A model generated the notes under the pieces. The model worked only from the letters and a program-made list of their open reading frames with translations. It did no database searches and had not been told where the DNA came from. Below, piece by piece: positions 11,737 through 21,765 of a DNA stretch of 64,000 nucleotides. This DNA comes from Ananas comosus (Eukaryota > Streptophyta > Magnoliopsida > Poales > Bromeliaceae). Each line of letters begins with the position of its first letter. The first letter of the stretch is position 1. The stretch is taken from NCBI RefSeq assembly GCF_001540865.1, contig NC_033629.1, positions 10,666,733 to 10,730,732 of the forward strand, read 5' to 3'. Both the position numbers and the translations under genes were made by a program.

Positions 11737-11850
11737 AGGAGGAGGAGGAGGAGGAGGAGGAGGAGAAACCCTAGGGCGAAGGAAAGAGGTGGTGGATTGA
11801 GGGGGGCGAAGAAGGGGAAGGGGAAGGGGAAGGGGAAGGGGAAGGAGGAG
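11737..11850. repeat. Purine-rich (GGA)n and (GGGGAA)n microsatellites
   Basis: (GGA)n at about 11737-11764 and a (GGGGAA)n tract at about 11813-11845, just upstream of the IRE1 promoter. An ambiguous base, N, sits at 11727. Proline- or glutamate-rich ORFs here are repeat artefacts. Confidence 0.8.
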
Positions 11851-12114
11851 GAGATGCTTCGCTTGTGTGATTCGACCCTCTTCTCCTTCCTCTGCTGCGT
11901 AACGGTAGAAAAGGATGAGGAGGAAGGGGAAAGCCATCGGTCACGTTGCTTTGAGATTCGTGCAGGTTGTGTGATGGACGGTGGATGCGCAGAACTCTTC
12001 TTTTTTTTTTTTTTTTTGGTTCAAATGGGGGAGGAATACGAGTACGCGTAAAAGGGCGATCGTTTTTGTCGCACGAGGTGAATTGGGTACGAAACTACTT
12101 GCTATTTTTTTTTC

Positions 12115-12275
12115 CTTTTTTTTTTTTTTTTTTCCAGAGAGATAGGTAGCACCCTACCGTTTCGTTTATTTTATTTAAAAATAAATTTAATCAAATATAA
12201 ATTAATTATAATTCGAATTTTAAATCTCGGGTACAACCACCAAATTATTTGCCATTTGCTTTAGAAATAGTCGGT
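12115..12275 (-). mobile_element. Degenerate SINE copy
   Basis: Same family as the copy at 1539-1708: a T-rich left edge (the poly(A) tail on the minus strand), GGTAGCACCCTACCGTTTCG, the AAATAAATTTAA body and a decayed tRNA-like head (ATTCGAATTT). The flanks are only loosely similar, so no target duplication is claimed. Confidence 0.65.
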
Positions 12276-12299
12276 AAACTATTGCATATTATTAAAAAT

Positions 12300-12649
12300 G
12301 GAAAACTTCAAAACCCCCCTGTGGTTTCGTGCATTCTCACTTGCTACCTCTGTGTTTAAAACGTATCAATTTGCCCCCCTGTGGTTTCGTTTTTATCTTT
12401 TTGTTATCAATTTTATTATTATTTTTTTAAAAATCAGTGACAAAGTTAAAATTAAAGGATACTAAAGTGACTATTCGATAAATATAGATGGTTATCTGAA
12501 GTTTTTTGTATATAATTTAATGAAATATTAACGAAAAAGCTTCCGAAAAGATAAAAATGAAACCACATGGGGGTAAATTGATACGTTTTAAACCACAGGG
12601 TAGCAAAGTGAGAATGCACGAAACCACAGGGGAGTTTTTGAAGTTTTCC
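12300..12649. mobile_element. MITE with about 50-bp terminal inverted repeats
   Basis: The left end GGAAAACTTCAAAACCCCCC, running on into TGTGGTTTCGTGCATTCTCA, is inverted at the right end, where the reading is TGAGAATGCACGAAACCACA and the last bases are TTGAAGTTTTCC. The interior is AT-rich and non-coding. A related, larger element lies at 38078-38664. I could not identify the target duplication confidently. Confidence 0.7.
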
Positions 12650-13938
12650 CAAAAAAAATTTATATTTAAAATTTAATTTATTAAGTATGCGTTATGACAT
12701 TCGAAAATTTAATATGTAATTTTCAAAACTGATTATTTTATATACGTGCTCTTTAAATATTGATGATCACATCAACCTATTAAAAATTTAATTTTAATTT
12801 TTTGGTATATTAAGTTTAAAATATTAATTAATTATCATAAGTTTGGTGCGCGTCACGGATGGAATAATCTTTGCTATATCCATCTATATTTTTAACAATA
12901 TTTTAGTTACATGATGACAGTGAAGTATTTTAATTGGGTGGTGATTACAATTTAAGAAAAATAGAATTTAATTATAGTAGTTTGAAAAAGGCTAAAATGC
13001 ACTTTACTTTTCTTTAATATATATATATATATCATATGTACTTAAGTTTTTGGATGAAACTTTTTGGATAAAAAATTATCTACGCAACCTCCTAAAAACC
13101 TACCTAGTTAACGCTTACTTTCTCTAACACCATAATAAGAGGGACTTAAATCATTTCATTAATTTCTTTTAATGCTATAATCTGATAAAATAATTTTAAT
13201 ATTTTTAAAAGAGTTTAAGCGCAAATATATTTATATAGAAGGCAAAGTACAGCGTGATAAATTGAGAAGGTTATCAGCATTTTAGCCTCTGAAAAAACTA
13301 ATTAAAAANAAAAAAAAAAAAAAAAACAAATCAGCATGCCTAGAAAGCTAAGCTATAAAATTTGCATGTGCCATAGCATTTTCCTTCATATTCAGTGACA
13401 CAGCACCAAAGTGAGACCAATTTTTCTTTTTAAGTAAAAATAAAAAGAATGAATATAAATTTCCAAAATATCATAAACAAATCCAAAACATATATAGCAC
13501 AAAATTTCCCAATCCATACTTAACTAATATGAAACTGCGAATTGCACATCAGAAGATGAGTGATGAGATATCCTTCAAACATAATCTTTTATTCTTCGAT
13601 GAAAAACGAAAAACAAGAATGGCATTATTTTCAAACATTAAACAGTCAGAATATACAGGACACATAACTAAATCACTAGTTTTGGTGCTGCAAATTAAGT
13701 AGAGCATATCCAACGGCGAAGACTCGGTTTTAAAGTGTTCACTCAACTTACATAAAACCAAAATTTGGCACTCGAATTTACATGCGTATAACACCTGGTA
13801 GCATGTAAGTACAGAAATAGGAGGGCTTCTCAAAAGTTGATCAAAACTGAAACAGCACGAAAGTCAACATTCCAAGATGTAACACAGGTCGTCAATAGAT
13901 AGATAAAAAAAAAAAAAAGCATCACCTGAATTTTAAAA
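12650..13938. other. AT-rich intergenic DNA between IRE1 and the AAGAB-like gene
   Basis: No gene seen. It contains a short (AT)n tract near 13017-13032 and an A-run interrupted by an N at 13309. Confidence 0.4.
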
Positions 13939-14190
13939 TGGGTACCAGATTTTTAAAAGTTTGATTTCACTACCGGAACTTTTGGTTCATTTAGTTTCAG
14001 AAAATTGAATCACTTTCCGCTAGAAATAGATGGTTTCAGCCAGAATAGTTGCTGAAAATAGCATGTTAAGTAGAGGAATAGCCGGCCAAAAGAACTAACA
14101 TAGGCTTTAAGTTTGACAAACAGGTACTTCAAATTGAAAATAGGTTAAGATCCGGTAGTAAAATCAGAATTTTCAAAGTTTATGTACCCA
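13939..14190. mobile_element. Inverted-repeat element (MITE-like)
   Basis: The left part, GGGTACCAGATTTTTAAAAG followed by TTTGATTTCACTACCGGA, is mirrored at the right by TCCGGTAGTAAAATCAGA and TTTTCAAAGTTTATGTACCC. There is no coding capacity. It lies just downstream of the AAGAB-like stop. Confidence 0.5.
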
Positions 14191-14403
14191 TTAGGAAATG
14201 CTTTTAGTTCAGGTAAGATCTGTACGCATTTACCGTTTGTAAACCACTAGATAGATTTTCTGCTTCAATCAACATCCTTTCTTCCGTGGAGAAACATCGC
14301 AAACCAGAAGGTGAAATTATACTATCGCCTCTTTATGATCGCAATTGAGCTTAAAAAAGCCAGAACCGCCACTTGTGGAAAAGGCTGAATTCAGCAGGCC
14401 GTT

Positions 14404-17400
14404 CTAAACGCCATCTTCATCACTGCCTTCATCAAACATGGCCGCCATTTTCATTGCAATCTTTGCGGCCATTTCCTTTCTTTGGAAATCTGGCATAAGC
14501 CTCAAATTGGCGCGCATGTTACCGATCTCTGACATTAGCCTTTCCAGATCATCCAACCCATAATGTTCATCCTCATCCACTTCGTTAGTATTGTTATCAT
14601 TAGCTTCAACCCCACCACTCATCTCTGCTTCAGCTTTTGGCTTCTGCTCTGAAGACGGATTGGCTTCTTGCTTCTGATCATTATCCTCGGTCAGCTTAGC
14701 TCTATCTTCTGCTTCTTGTTGTAAGACAGTTTCCGGAGCAAGGTCATTTGGAAGAGAACTAGAAGTCGGGATTTCATGTTCTGAGCTTTTACTGGTTCCA
14801 GCTGCTCCTTGCCATGGTTCATCGGATCCGTCAGATAAAACCTCATATTCAATTTCATAATCGGATTCGTCATCCGTAGTTTCTGTTAAAAGAAGAATTT
14901 TATAATAAAAAGAAAGAACAGGAAAGATCAGTACAGAAAACATAAATCCCGATTCAATATGCAAGGTTAGTCTAACCAGAAGAATAAGATAGCAATCCAA
15001 ATTTAAAGGAAAGGATCCAAAGGCAACAACTGAAAGGCTGGTAACCAGACCAAAACTATGTAAAAGGTTAAGGACCCTGATGCAATAACCATTAGAGAAA
15101 GATATAGAAGAACTGTTACAAAAAGCATGGCCTTGGCTACTGTGGAAAAGGGACCAAAAGATAACAACATTTAAAAAAAATTAATTTTCAGGTAATATTG
15201 TGTTTAAGAAGTGTTGAATACAAATTTAGACCATGAAGGTTGACCCAGATTTCACTTCCGTGTTAATAGTTTTACATGTAACAATATAGACTTTGAAGTT
15301 CACCCTTTATTCTACCACAGCACCTTTTTCACATGGCTAGACTCACACGAGGATTTGGTTATTACACAGAACAAACTTTACGAACTAAATAGTTACAGTT
15401 GAAACTATGAGGATGAAATTGATACAGATGTCAAACTTGAGGGATTACAATCATAACAAACCTAGAAAGCATCATCAGGGATTTTTGTTACCTTCTTTCT
15501 CCACTAAAGATGGGGTGGCGATCCTATTTCCAGACTTGAGGATCATTCCAGGCCACATATGTGCAGAAAGAGCTCCAAAGAGTCGATCTACACCTTGAAT
15601 ATCACCATCAACTGACAGACCTGTTGTTGTTTTCGGTGAGAGAAATCATATTACCCACAGTTAAATTGGAATTTTCATTACATTCTAATAAAGAGAACAA
15701 TCTAAAAGATTATATTAGAAGCACCTTCTCATGGCAAGACCAGAAATTTCAGCTTAAATCACCATATTTATGTGGAAACGGTACAAAAATAAGCTCCTCT
15801 TCTAATTTACCACAGCAAATCAGCTATTTACGTATATTATCTATACCACTTAAAAGTTCTGAATAGCATATATGCCCTTTAAAATTGTATTTTTTACACA
15901 TATACCCTGCAAAATTAGTTATTCACATATACACCCCTATGTAATCCATATAACATAAATGGTCCTTCAAAATTTCAGTATCTCAGAAGCATGCTCTTGC
16001 CACCAGTAGGGAAATCAACAAATCATGGGAGGTAAAGTAAGTTTTCAAGTTTCAAAGTCTTACTAATGTAAAATACTGCGTTCCAAAGGACATCAGAAAA
16101 TTTGGTAATACACGCAAACGAAAAGGAAAAAATGGAAGATAAGAACTTACATTTATCAAAGTCGGCATTTGCAGCACAAGCTTCAATATATTCTATGTTA
16201 TTTTCAACACACCATTCTAAAGATGACTTCCTAATTTCTATAGATGGCTCTTCGTCCCTTAATAAACTAAAACCCTCTGTTTCATCTATCCCATAATCAA
16301 AGTATTCAGTGTGGGGATCGCTTGATGACTCTCTGTGTTTCTGTTTGCGTCTTCTATACTCCGTATGAGCATGATGGCCAGGCACAAGATCTGCTTTATT
16401 CCCTATGCATAATAATATCTCGAATTTCTTAATATCGGTGTTGGCAACCCAACTTTTTAGAGTAAGAAAGGAGGATTCCTGCAATTAATTTAAATGAAAT
16501 TAAAACCATGGAAGATAACATGTATTATACATATCCACCTTCCATAAGGGTATAATATAAAGGCCGACCCTCCATTTTTCAGATTTTGCAACTTTTGCCC
16601 ACTGTTTTTATTTTTTTTATTACTATATCTTTTTTTGGAAAAGAATGCCCTGGCGGGAAATCTTAGTACCCAGATTTATCATAAAGTGGCCGGTTGTATT
16701 TCAACCCATAAGGAAAAGTATTATCCAAAATTGTAAAAAAAATGAAAGAAAAAGCGCTACAGTTGGGAAACCAAGATAAAGGTAGATATCATTTGCAAAA
16801 AGCCCATGAATCTACAGTCTTCTATAGAAGCAATCAACGAACAAAAAATATTAACTTGAAATAAATGCAGGGTATAATTCTAACCTCACTCATGTCAAAA
16901 ACCATCACTAGAGCAGCCAACTGCCTAGGGTTCGGCAGCGATCTGAAAGAAAAGCCTTCATCAAGGTGAGCTGTCCATATAGAAAGATCAGCTGAGTAAT
17001 ACTTGGTGTCAATCGTCCACCTGTTAACCAACCATACAAAATCAAGTTAGAACTAAACATACTCATCCACTAAATATAATCGAAACACTCTTAGCACATG
17101 CATAAGGTAGAAACTACTTTGTGAACAAACACATACCCTTGACAAAGAACCCCAGAGGATAAGTCATGTGTGTCGGGAATATCAATTGAAAGCAAGCCTG
17201 CAGTCAAAATAGTAATGAAAAACATTAAAGCAGTAAATCCCTGTTCAGGAAGAAAAATATGGACAAGAGAACATACAAATCAAAGTATCCTCAACAGACC
17301 AAAGTTACAGAGCCATCATATTGATAAATAACTATTTGAACTTTGATAATATAAGGAATACTGTATCATCCTTGAACTATTAAGTGCAAAATTGCCATAA

Positions 17401-18331
17401 CAAACATTGCGAAAAACTTGAAACAAAGAGTACAGCAAAGCATAAACTTATCCGCCATTCATCCTTTTAATCATCTCTTATCATGGCAAACCATGAGATG
17501 ACAGCATTAAGAACTAAGCTTATTTCTCAGTTATTTAGGGTTTCTCAGATGGATCTTATTGCATCATTTACAAAACAATATCCAATATATAGCAAACTCA
17601 AAGGTCATATGTAGGGGTTCAGACTTTCAATCAAACAAGTACTGTTGGAACACTAACTACAATTCCAAAAGCCCAAGCTATTAGAAAGGGGGCAATTCAC
17701 TTAAAAGCATTCAGACACGGCGCCTGCAGATCTCGATTGTGACTTGGCGCCAACAATTACCAGCTACATAGTGTTTGGCTCGCTTCTACTATAAAACAAT
17801 TAATTTACTTAAAGCATACAGACACAGCGGCCACAGATCTCAATTGTAACTTGGCGCCAACAATTAGCAGTTACAGAATGTTTGGCTATCTGAAAAAGTT
17901 TGACGCTTTTACTATAGTGGGAGGCAAAATTGTAATTTTGAGGCCCAAAATCCAAAGCATCAATTTAAAAGCTTCTGATTCTACCACACTACAGAGGGAA
18001 ACTGTTGGAGGATCTAATATACCCTATTTGCTAATTCAGACACAGCTTCATCAATCAGCACCACACCCAACAGCAGGGCCAACCAGGCCCTAATAATTTT
18101 AAGATCTATGTGTTCACACGTATGCAATATGCGTACTTATTTTTAATCCACAACAGATTTATGAGCTCCAATTCCTTGTTTTCTATCCAAAACAAAGTGA
18201 TACTAAAATTAAGAGCAAAGGCAAAAAAGCTTAATAAAGGACCCATTTTTTCTTAAACAATTCTCTAGACTACAAAGCTGAGAAATGGATCGGAATCACT
18301 AGTTAACTCAATAAGATGATACTATAAACAT

Positions 18332-18372
<41 letters not shown>

Positions 18373-18494
18373 GGTGGGATTTGGAACCGACGAGAGAGGA
18401 GGCTTCGTTTGCCGACGTTGGGGGAGCCGACGAGGAGGATCCCGGGCCGCGCCTCCAGAGATCCCGGCGAGCCGCCGCCGCCCTCCGCCGCCAT
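14404..18494 (-). CDS. AAGAB/p34-like P-loop GTPase-fold protein (6 exons)
   Basis: Resembles the alpha/gamma-adaptin-binding protein p34 (AAGAB) family, which in animals chaperones assembly of clathrin adaptor complexes in the cytosol. Exons (minus strand): 18494-18392, 17197-17137, 17020-16885, 16478-16151, 15620-15492, 14882-14404; phases agree and give 411 residues. Visible: glycine-rich N-terminus, P-loop GSPNVGKRS (23-31), IDIPDTHD in the switch region, NKAD (127-130) after a hydrophobic strand, an acidic low-complexity linker in the last exon, and a C-terminal helix with LDDLERLMSEIGNM and FQRKEMAAKIAMKMAAMF, like the family's C-terminal domain. The P-loop has Arg after GK instead of Ser/Thr, so GTP hydrolysis is doubtful. 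The family call rests on the P-loop plus the C-terminal region. The 5' leader carries telo-box repeats and (GA/CT)n. Confidence 0.85.
17703..17891. repeat. Imperfect tandem duplication containing TTGGCGCCAA palindromes
   Basis: Two copies with a period of about 107 bp lie in intron 1 of the AAGAB-like gene. Each holds GATCTC(G/A)ATTGT followed by the palindrome TTGGCGCCAA (17744-17753 and 17851-17860). A relative of the unit (GCGGATTTCGATTGTGACTC) occurs near 56.54 kb, so this is probably a dispersed-repeat remnant. Confidence 0.5.
18339..18370. repeat. (GA)n microsatellite at the AAGAB-like exon 1/intron 1 boundary
   Basis: A GA run of about 15 units, CT on the gene strand, lies just inside intron 1. 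A second CT tract lies in the 5' leader at about 18563-18589. Confidence 0.85.
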
Positions 18495-18515
18495 CTCCGT
18501 CCCCGATCGATCCGC

Positions 18516-18542
18516 AAACCCTAACCCGAACCCTAACCCTAG
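18516..18542 (-). promoter_or_regulatory. Telo-box repeats in the AAGAB-like 5' leader
   Basis: The plus strand reads AAACCCTAA (18516-18524), then AACCCTAACCCTAG (18529-18542), about 20-50 bp upstream of the ATG. Telo-boxes near transcription starts are typical of plant housekeeping and translation-related genes. This is too short and too imperfect to be an interstitial telomere array. Confidence 0.5.
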
Positions 18543-18849
18543 TGGAGGCCCCGCGAGCTCCCGCTCTCTCTCTCTCTCTCTCTCTCTCTAGCTCGCTCGC
18601 TCGTCGCTGTTCGTTTTGTTTCAACTTTCACGAAAGAGAAATAGAGAGGAGCGGAGCGGAAACGCAAGGATCGATTATTATTTCCATGGACCGTGGTCAT
18701 AAACCGGTTTCTCTAAACAAAGTTAAAAATAGAAAAAAAAAAATTATAGAGGAAAAGAAAAGTAATAATCCAAACAAAACAAATGAATACTAAAATAAAA
18801 TATAAAATATTATATCACAGAAAAATAAAAAAATTATGCAAATCTAGAT

Positions 18850-19270
18850 TTTTTTTTCCATTTAGCACCCTCTCAAAAAAAAAAAATTTACAACTAGCCC
18901 CAGTAAATTTATATTAGCATAAATGACTCTTTTTCTGCCACACGAGCGCCAGATTGGGCATATTAAGTTAAACACGGTGATTCAGTCATCATATTTAAAT
19001 ATGATAAACGAATTAACATATTCACATCTTTTATATTTTTCGACTTAGGAGCACGGGAAATTACGAAACACGTTAAAAACACAAAAGAAAATAAAATAAT
19101 TCAATTATCATATTTTTAAATATGATGGCTGAATCACTATGCTCAACTTAAAAATGCCTACATGGACATTTTCTGTCCTGTATGATGATTCCGTGACCGA
19201 GAGAAGATTGTTTATGCAAATATAAATTTATGGGAGTCATTTATAAAATTTTTTTAAGGGTACTAAACAT
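18850..19270. mobile_element. Inverted-repeat MITE-like element
   Basis: The left segment (TTTAGCACCCTCTCAAAAAA, AAATTTATATTAGCATAAATGA, GTGATTCAGTCATCATATTTAA) is mirrored on the right (TTAAATATGATGGCTGAATCA, ATGCAAATATAAATTTATGG, TTTTTTTAAGGGTACTAAA). No coding capacity. It lies upstream of the AAGAB-like promoter. Confidence 0.5.
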
Positions 19271-19426
19271 AAAAAAAGAACACCTACAAATCCCAGAAAG
19301 ATCAATGCTATTGCTATACTTACTCTTGGGATTAGATAGGATTAAAATCTCAAAGATAAGAACTGTGTCATTGATATATTTTCACAAAATTATGGAATTG
19401 TGATCTTCATTTTCTTCTATTCTTAT

Positions 19427-19591
19427 TTTTTTGAGAGAAAGGTAGCATGCTATCCGCTTCATTTATTTCATTTCGAAATAAACTTAGCTAAAAATGTGAA
19501 TCAATTAGGATTCGAACCTGGATATTGAGTACCAACCACCAAGCCCTTTTGTCACTTGCGCTAAGGACGGTCGGTTACGGTCGGTATTTTT
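19427..19591 (-). mobile_element. SINE copy with perfect 17-bp target duplication
   Basis: On the minus strand it has the tRNA-like head (B box GGTTCGAATCC), the AAATAAACTTAGC-type body, the palindromic GGTAGCATGCTATC and the A-tail. It is bounded by identical 17-bp repeats, TTTTCTTCTATTCTTAT, at 19410-19426 and 19592-19608. It faces the oppositely oriented copy at 19646-19804. Confidence 0.88.
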
Positions 19592-19645
19592 TTTTCTTCT
19601 ATTCTTATCAATGTACGAAAATGGGTATAACATTAGTCATTACAG

Positions 19646-19804
19646 ACCAACCGTTCCTAAAGCAAGTGGCAAAAGGCTTGGTGGTTGATACCCGAGGTCG
19701 TAAGTTTGAATCCTAATTGATTCACATTTTCAGTTAAGTTTATTTCTAAATGAAATAAACGAAGCGAGTAGCATGCTATCTATCTCTAAAAAAAAAAAAA
19801 AAAA
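19646..19804 (+). mobile_element. SINE copy with perfect 17-bp target duplication
   Basis: Head with A-box-like TAAAGCAAGTGGCAAAAGG and B-box-like GTTTGAATCC, a body TAAGTTTATTTCTAAATGAA ATAAACGAAGCG, the near-palindrome GTAGCATGCTATC and a poly(A) tail. The target duplication AACATTAGTCATTACAG is identical at 19629-19645 and 19805-19821. It lies 37 bp from the end of the inverted copy before it. Confidence 0.9.
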
Positions 19805-19821
19805 AACATTAGTCATTACAG

Positions 19822-21430
19822 GTTACATTCGACTCACATTGATTTGGAAGTGCATGTAATATTTGCCCTATAAACTCAAATCCAAAGCCTTACAATATAA
19901 AGATTAAATAAGATCTACTATGTCTAAAAAAAAATCATTTTATGCTACTTGCTTGGTGTACTCTGTACTTCTGTTTTAACTCTAACACAGCAATAGCCAA
20001 AGAAATTAAAAATAATGAAAAAAAAATTGAAGCTCTGAAGCATTTAATATGGTAAGAAATTGAAATAAACTAATTTGCACTTTAAGTAGAAATTTCAAAT
20101 TGAAGCTTTTACTTTACTTTACAAAAAAATTAAAAAATATTACTAAAAGTATTATCAGTTGTTCTTCTAATAGCTCCCTAAAAATTCAGTCGTTAAATAG
20201 ACTCCAAACTTTACGACGGCTTATATTAAACTTACACTCAAAGGTACACTCTAAAAAGAACATAATAATAGGGCAATGAGATATGAACAAGCTGTATTCA
20301 ATGCTTTAAAAACCAGGTTGATCAAATATGTTACTAGATCAAGGACTATAATTCAATCCGCGGATCAACCATTGGTTGAACCAGTGATGTCAGCATGACA
20401 TTATAAATATTTACTTTTTTATATTTTATTACATAGAAAATATATATTATTATTTTAGTATCATATTAAATTAATTATAAAATATTAATTTTTATACCAA
20501 GTTAAATAGATATAAACTTTCAAATATCACTTTTATAAGAGTAACATGTTAATAAAAAAAGAAACAGCTAAGTTGATTTTAAACCGTTGGATATTAATAT
20601 GACTTGATAAAAACAAACAATGTCGGTTTAATTAAAACCGAACCGGTTCACCGACTCGAATAGTACAAAACGATTTTTTCGACTTATTTGGTTAAAAGGA
20701 TTAAAACAAATAACTTCATAAATTGTGTCATGGTCGGACCGGTCGAGCCAGCCGATTCAATTGGGTTCTTAACTCATTAGTTGTATTATCCTCAATTGAA
20801 ATTTCACTTTCTTTTTCTACTTTTTTTTTATTTTCTAGCTGTTCCACCAGTCCAATTCAGTTTTTAAATCATTGGTTGTATTACCCTCAGCTGAAATATC
20901 TTTTTCTTTTTTCTCTAACTGCTATTGTTTTATCTTTTGCTTTCTATGGCAACCTCTTGCTCTCTACTGGAAGAGGAAAAAAAATATATAACTACAAAAA
21001 ATGTAGCACCATTGTTTTATTTTTGGTTATCTTTTTTGCTTCTTTAGAGGGAATTGCATGGTAAATGTGGGTTAGATTGTACATTTGGTAACAAATAACA
21101 CAAAGCAAAATTGCAATATTAATGAAAAAAATATGTACACTAAACACTGACACCACATAATTTCCTGAAGAGTGACAAGCATGTGATCACATCTCAGGCT
21201 TGAACAAAGCAAAAGATCAAATTTAAAGCTTTTACTTCTGCTGCAATGATAAACTGTTCGAGAGATTTCAATATAAAGCTGTTCGAACTTCTCCAAACAG
21301 CTCTGCTCAATATCACTTCTAATTATATTACTGCTGTAGAAAAGATTCAGCACAAAATTCATTACACGTACTCCGGAGAGTAAGAAAGTAATCAGAATCT
21401 TATTTTGCAAACTATTCCTTTATTAGAACA
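19822..21430. other. AT-rich intergenic DNA, no gene seen
   Basis: The space between the SINE pair and the TST 3' region. It holds degenerate repeat-like stretches (for example near 20.3-20.8 kb, with AACCGGTTCACCGACTCG) but no supported gene. ORFs of 110 or so residues here are AT-rich and lack recognisable motifs. Confidence 0.4.
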
Positions 21431-21765
21431 GAGACAACACAAAATAATCGGACCGGTTTCTAACAGATCAAAATTGCTTCAATGTTTACAAAACAAATGT
21501 CACAATTAAACAAACATAAGGAAACTAAACACAAAAAGCAGAACATTTTGGAATGTCCTGCTATAATGAATACTTCTTTGCAAAATATAAATACCAAAAT
21601 AACAAATTCATCCACCCCATCGCGGCAAAATCCCGAGCCTTCTTCCGGTTTTAAGTATCCTTCACTTCTTTTCTCTTTCACCCTAACTTTGAACTTTGTA
21701 AAGAAGCCCCAAAAGAATTGATAAATGCGGTGCAATTAGTAATCCAAAAAGTTTTCAGACTCAAT

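Noticed and set aside
18516..18542. Interstitial telomere array
   Set aside because: Only about three imperfect CCCTAA units; better read as telo-boxes in a leader.
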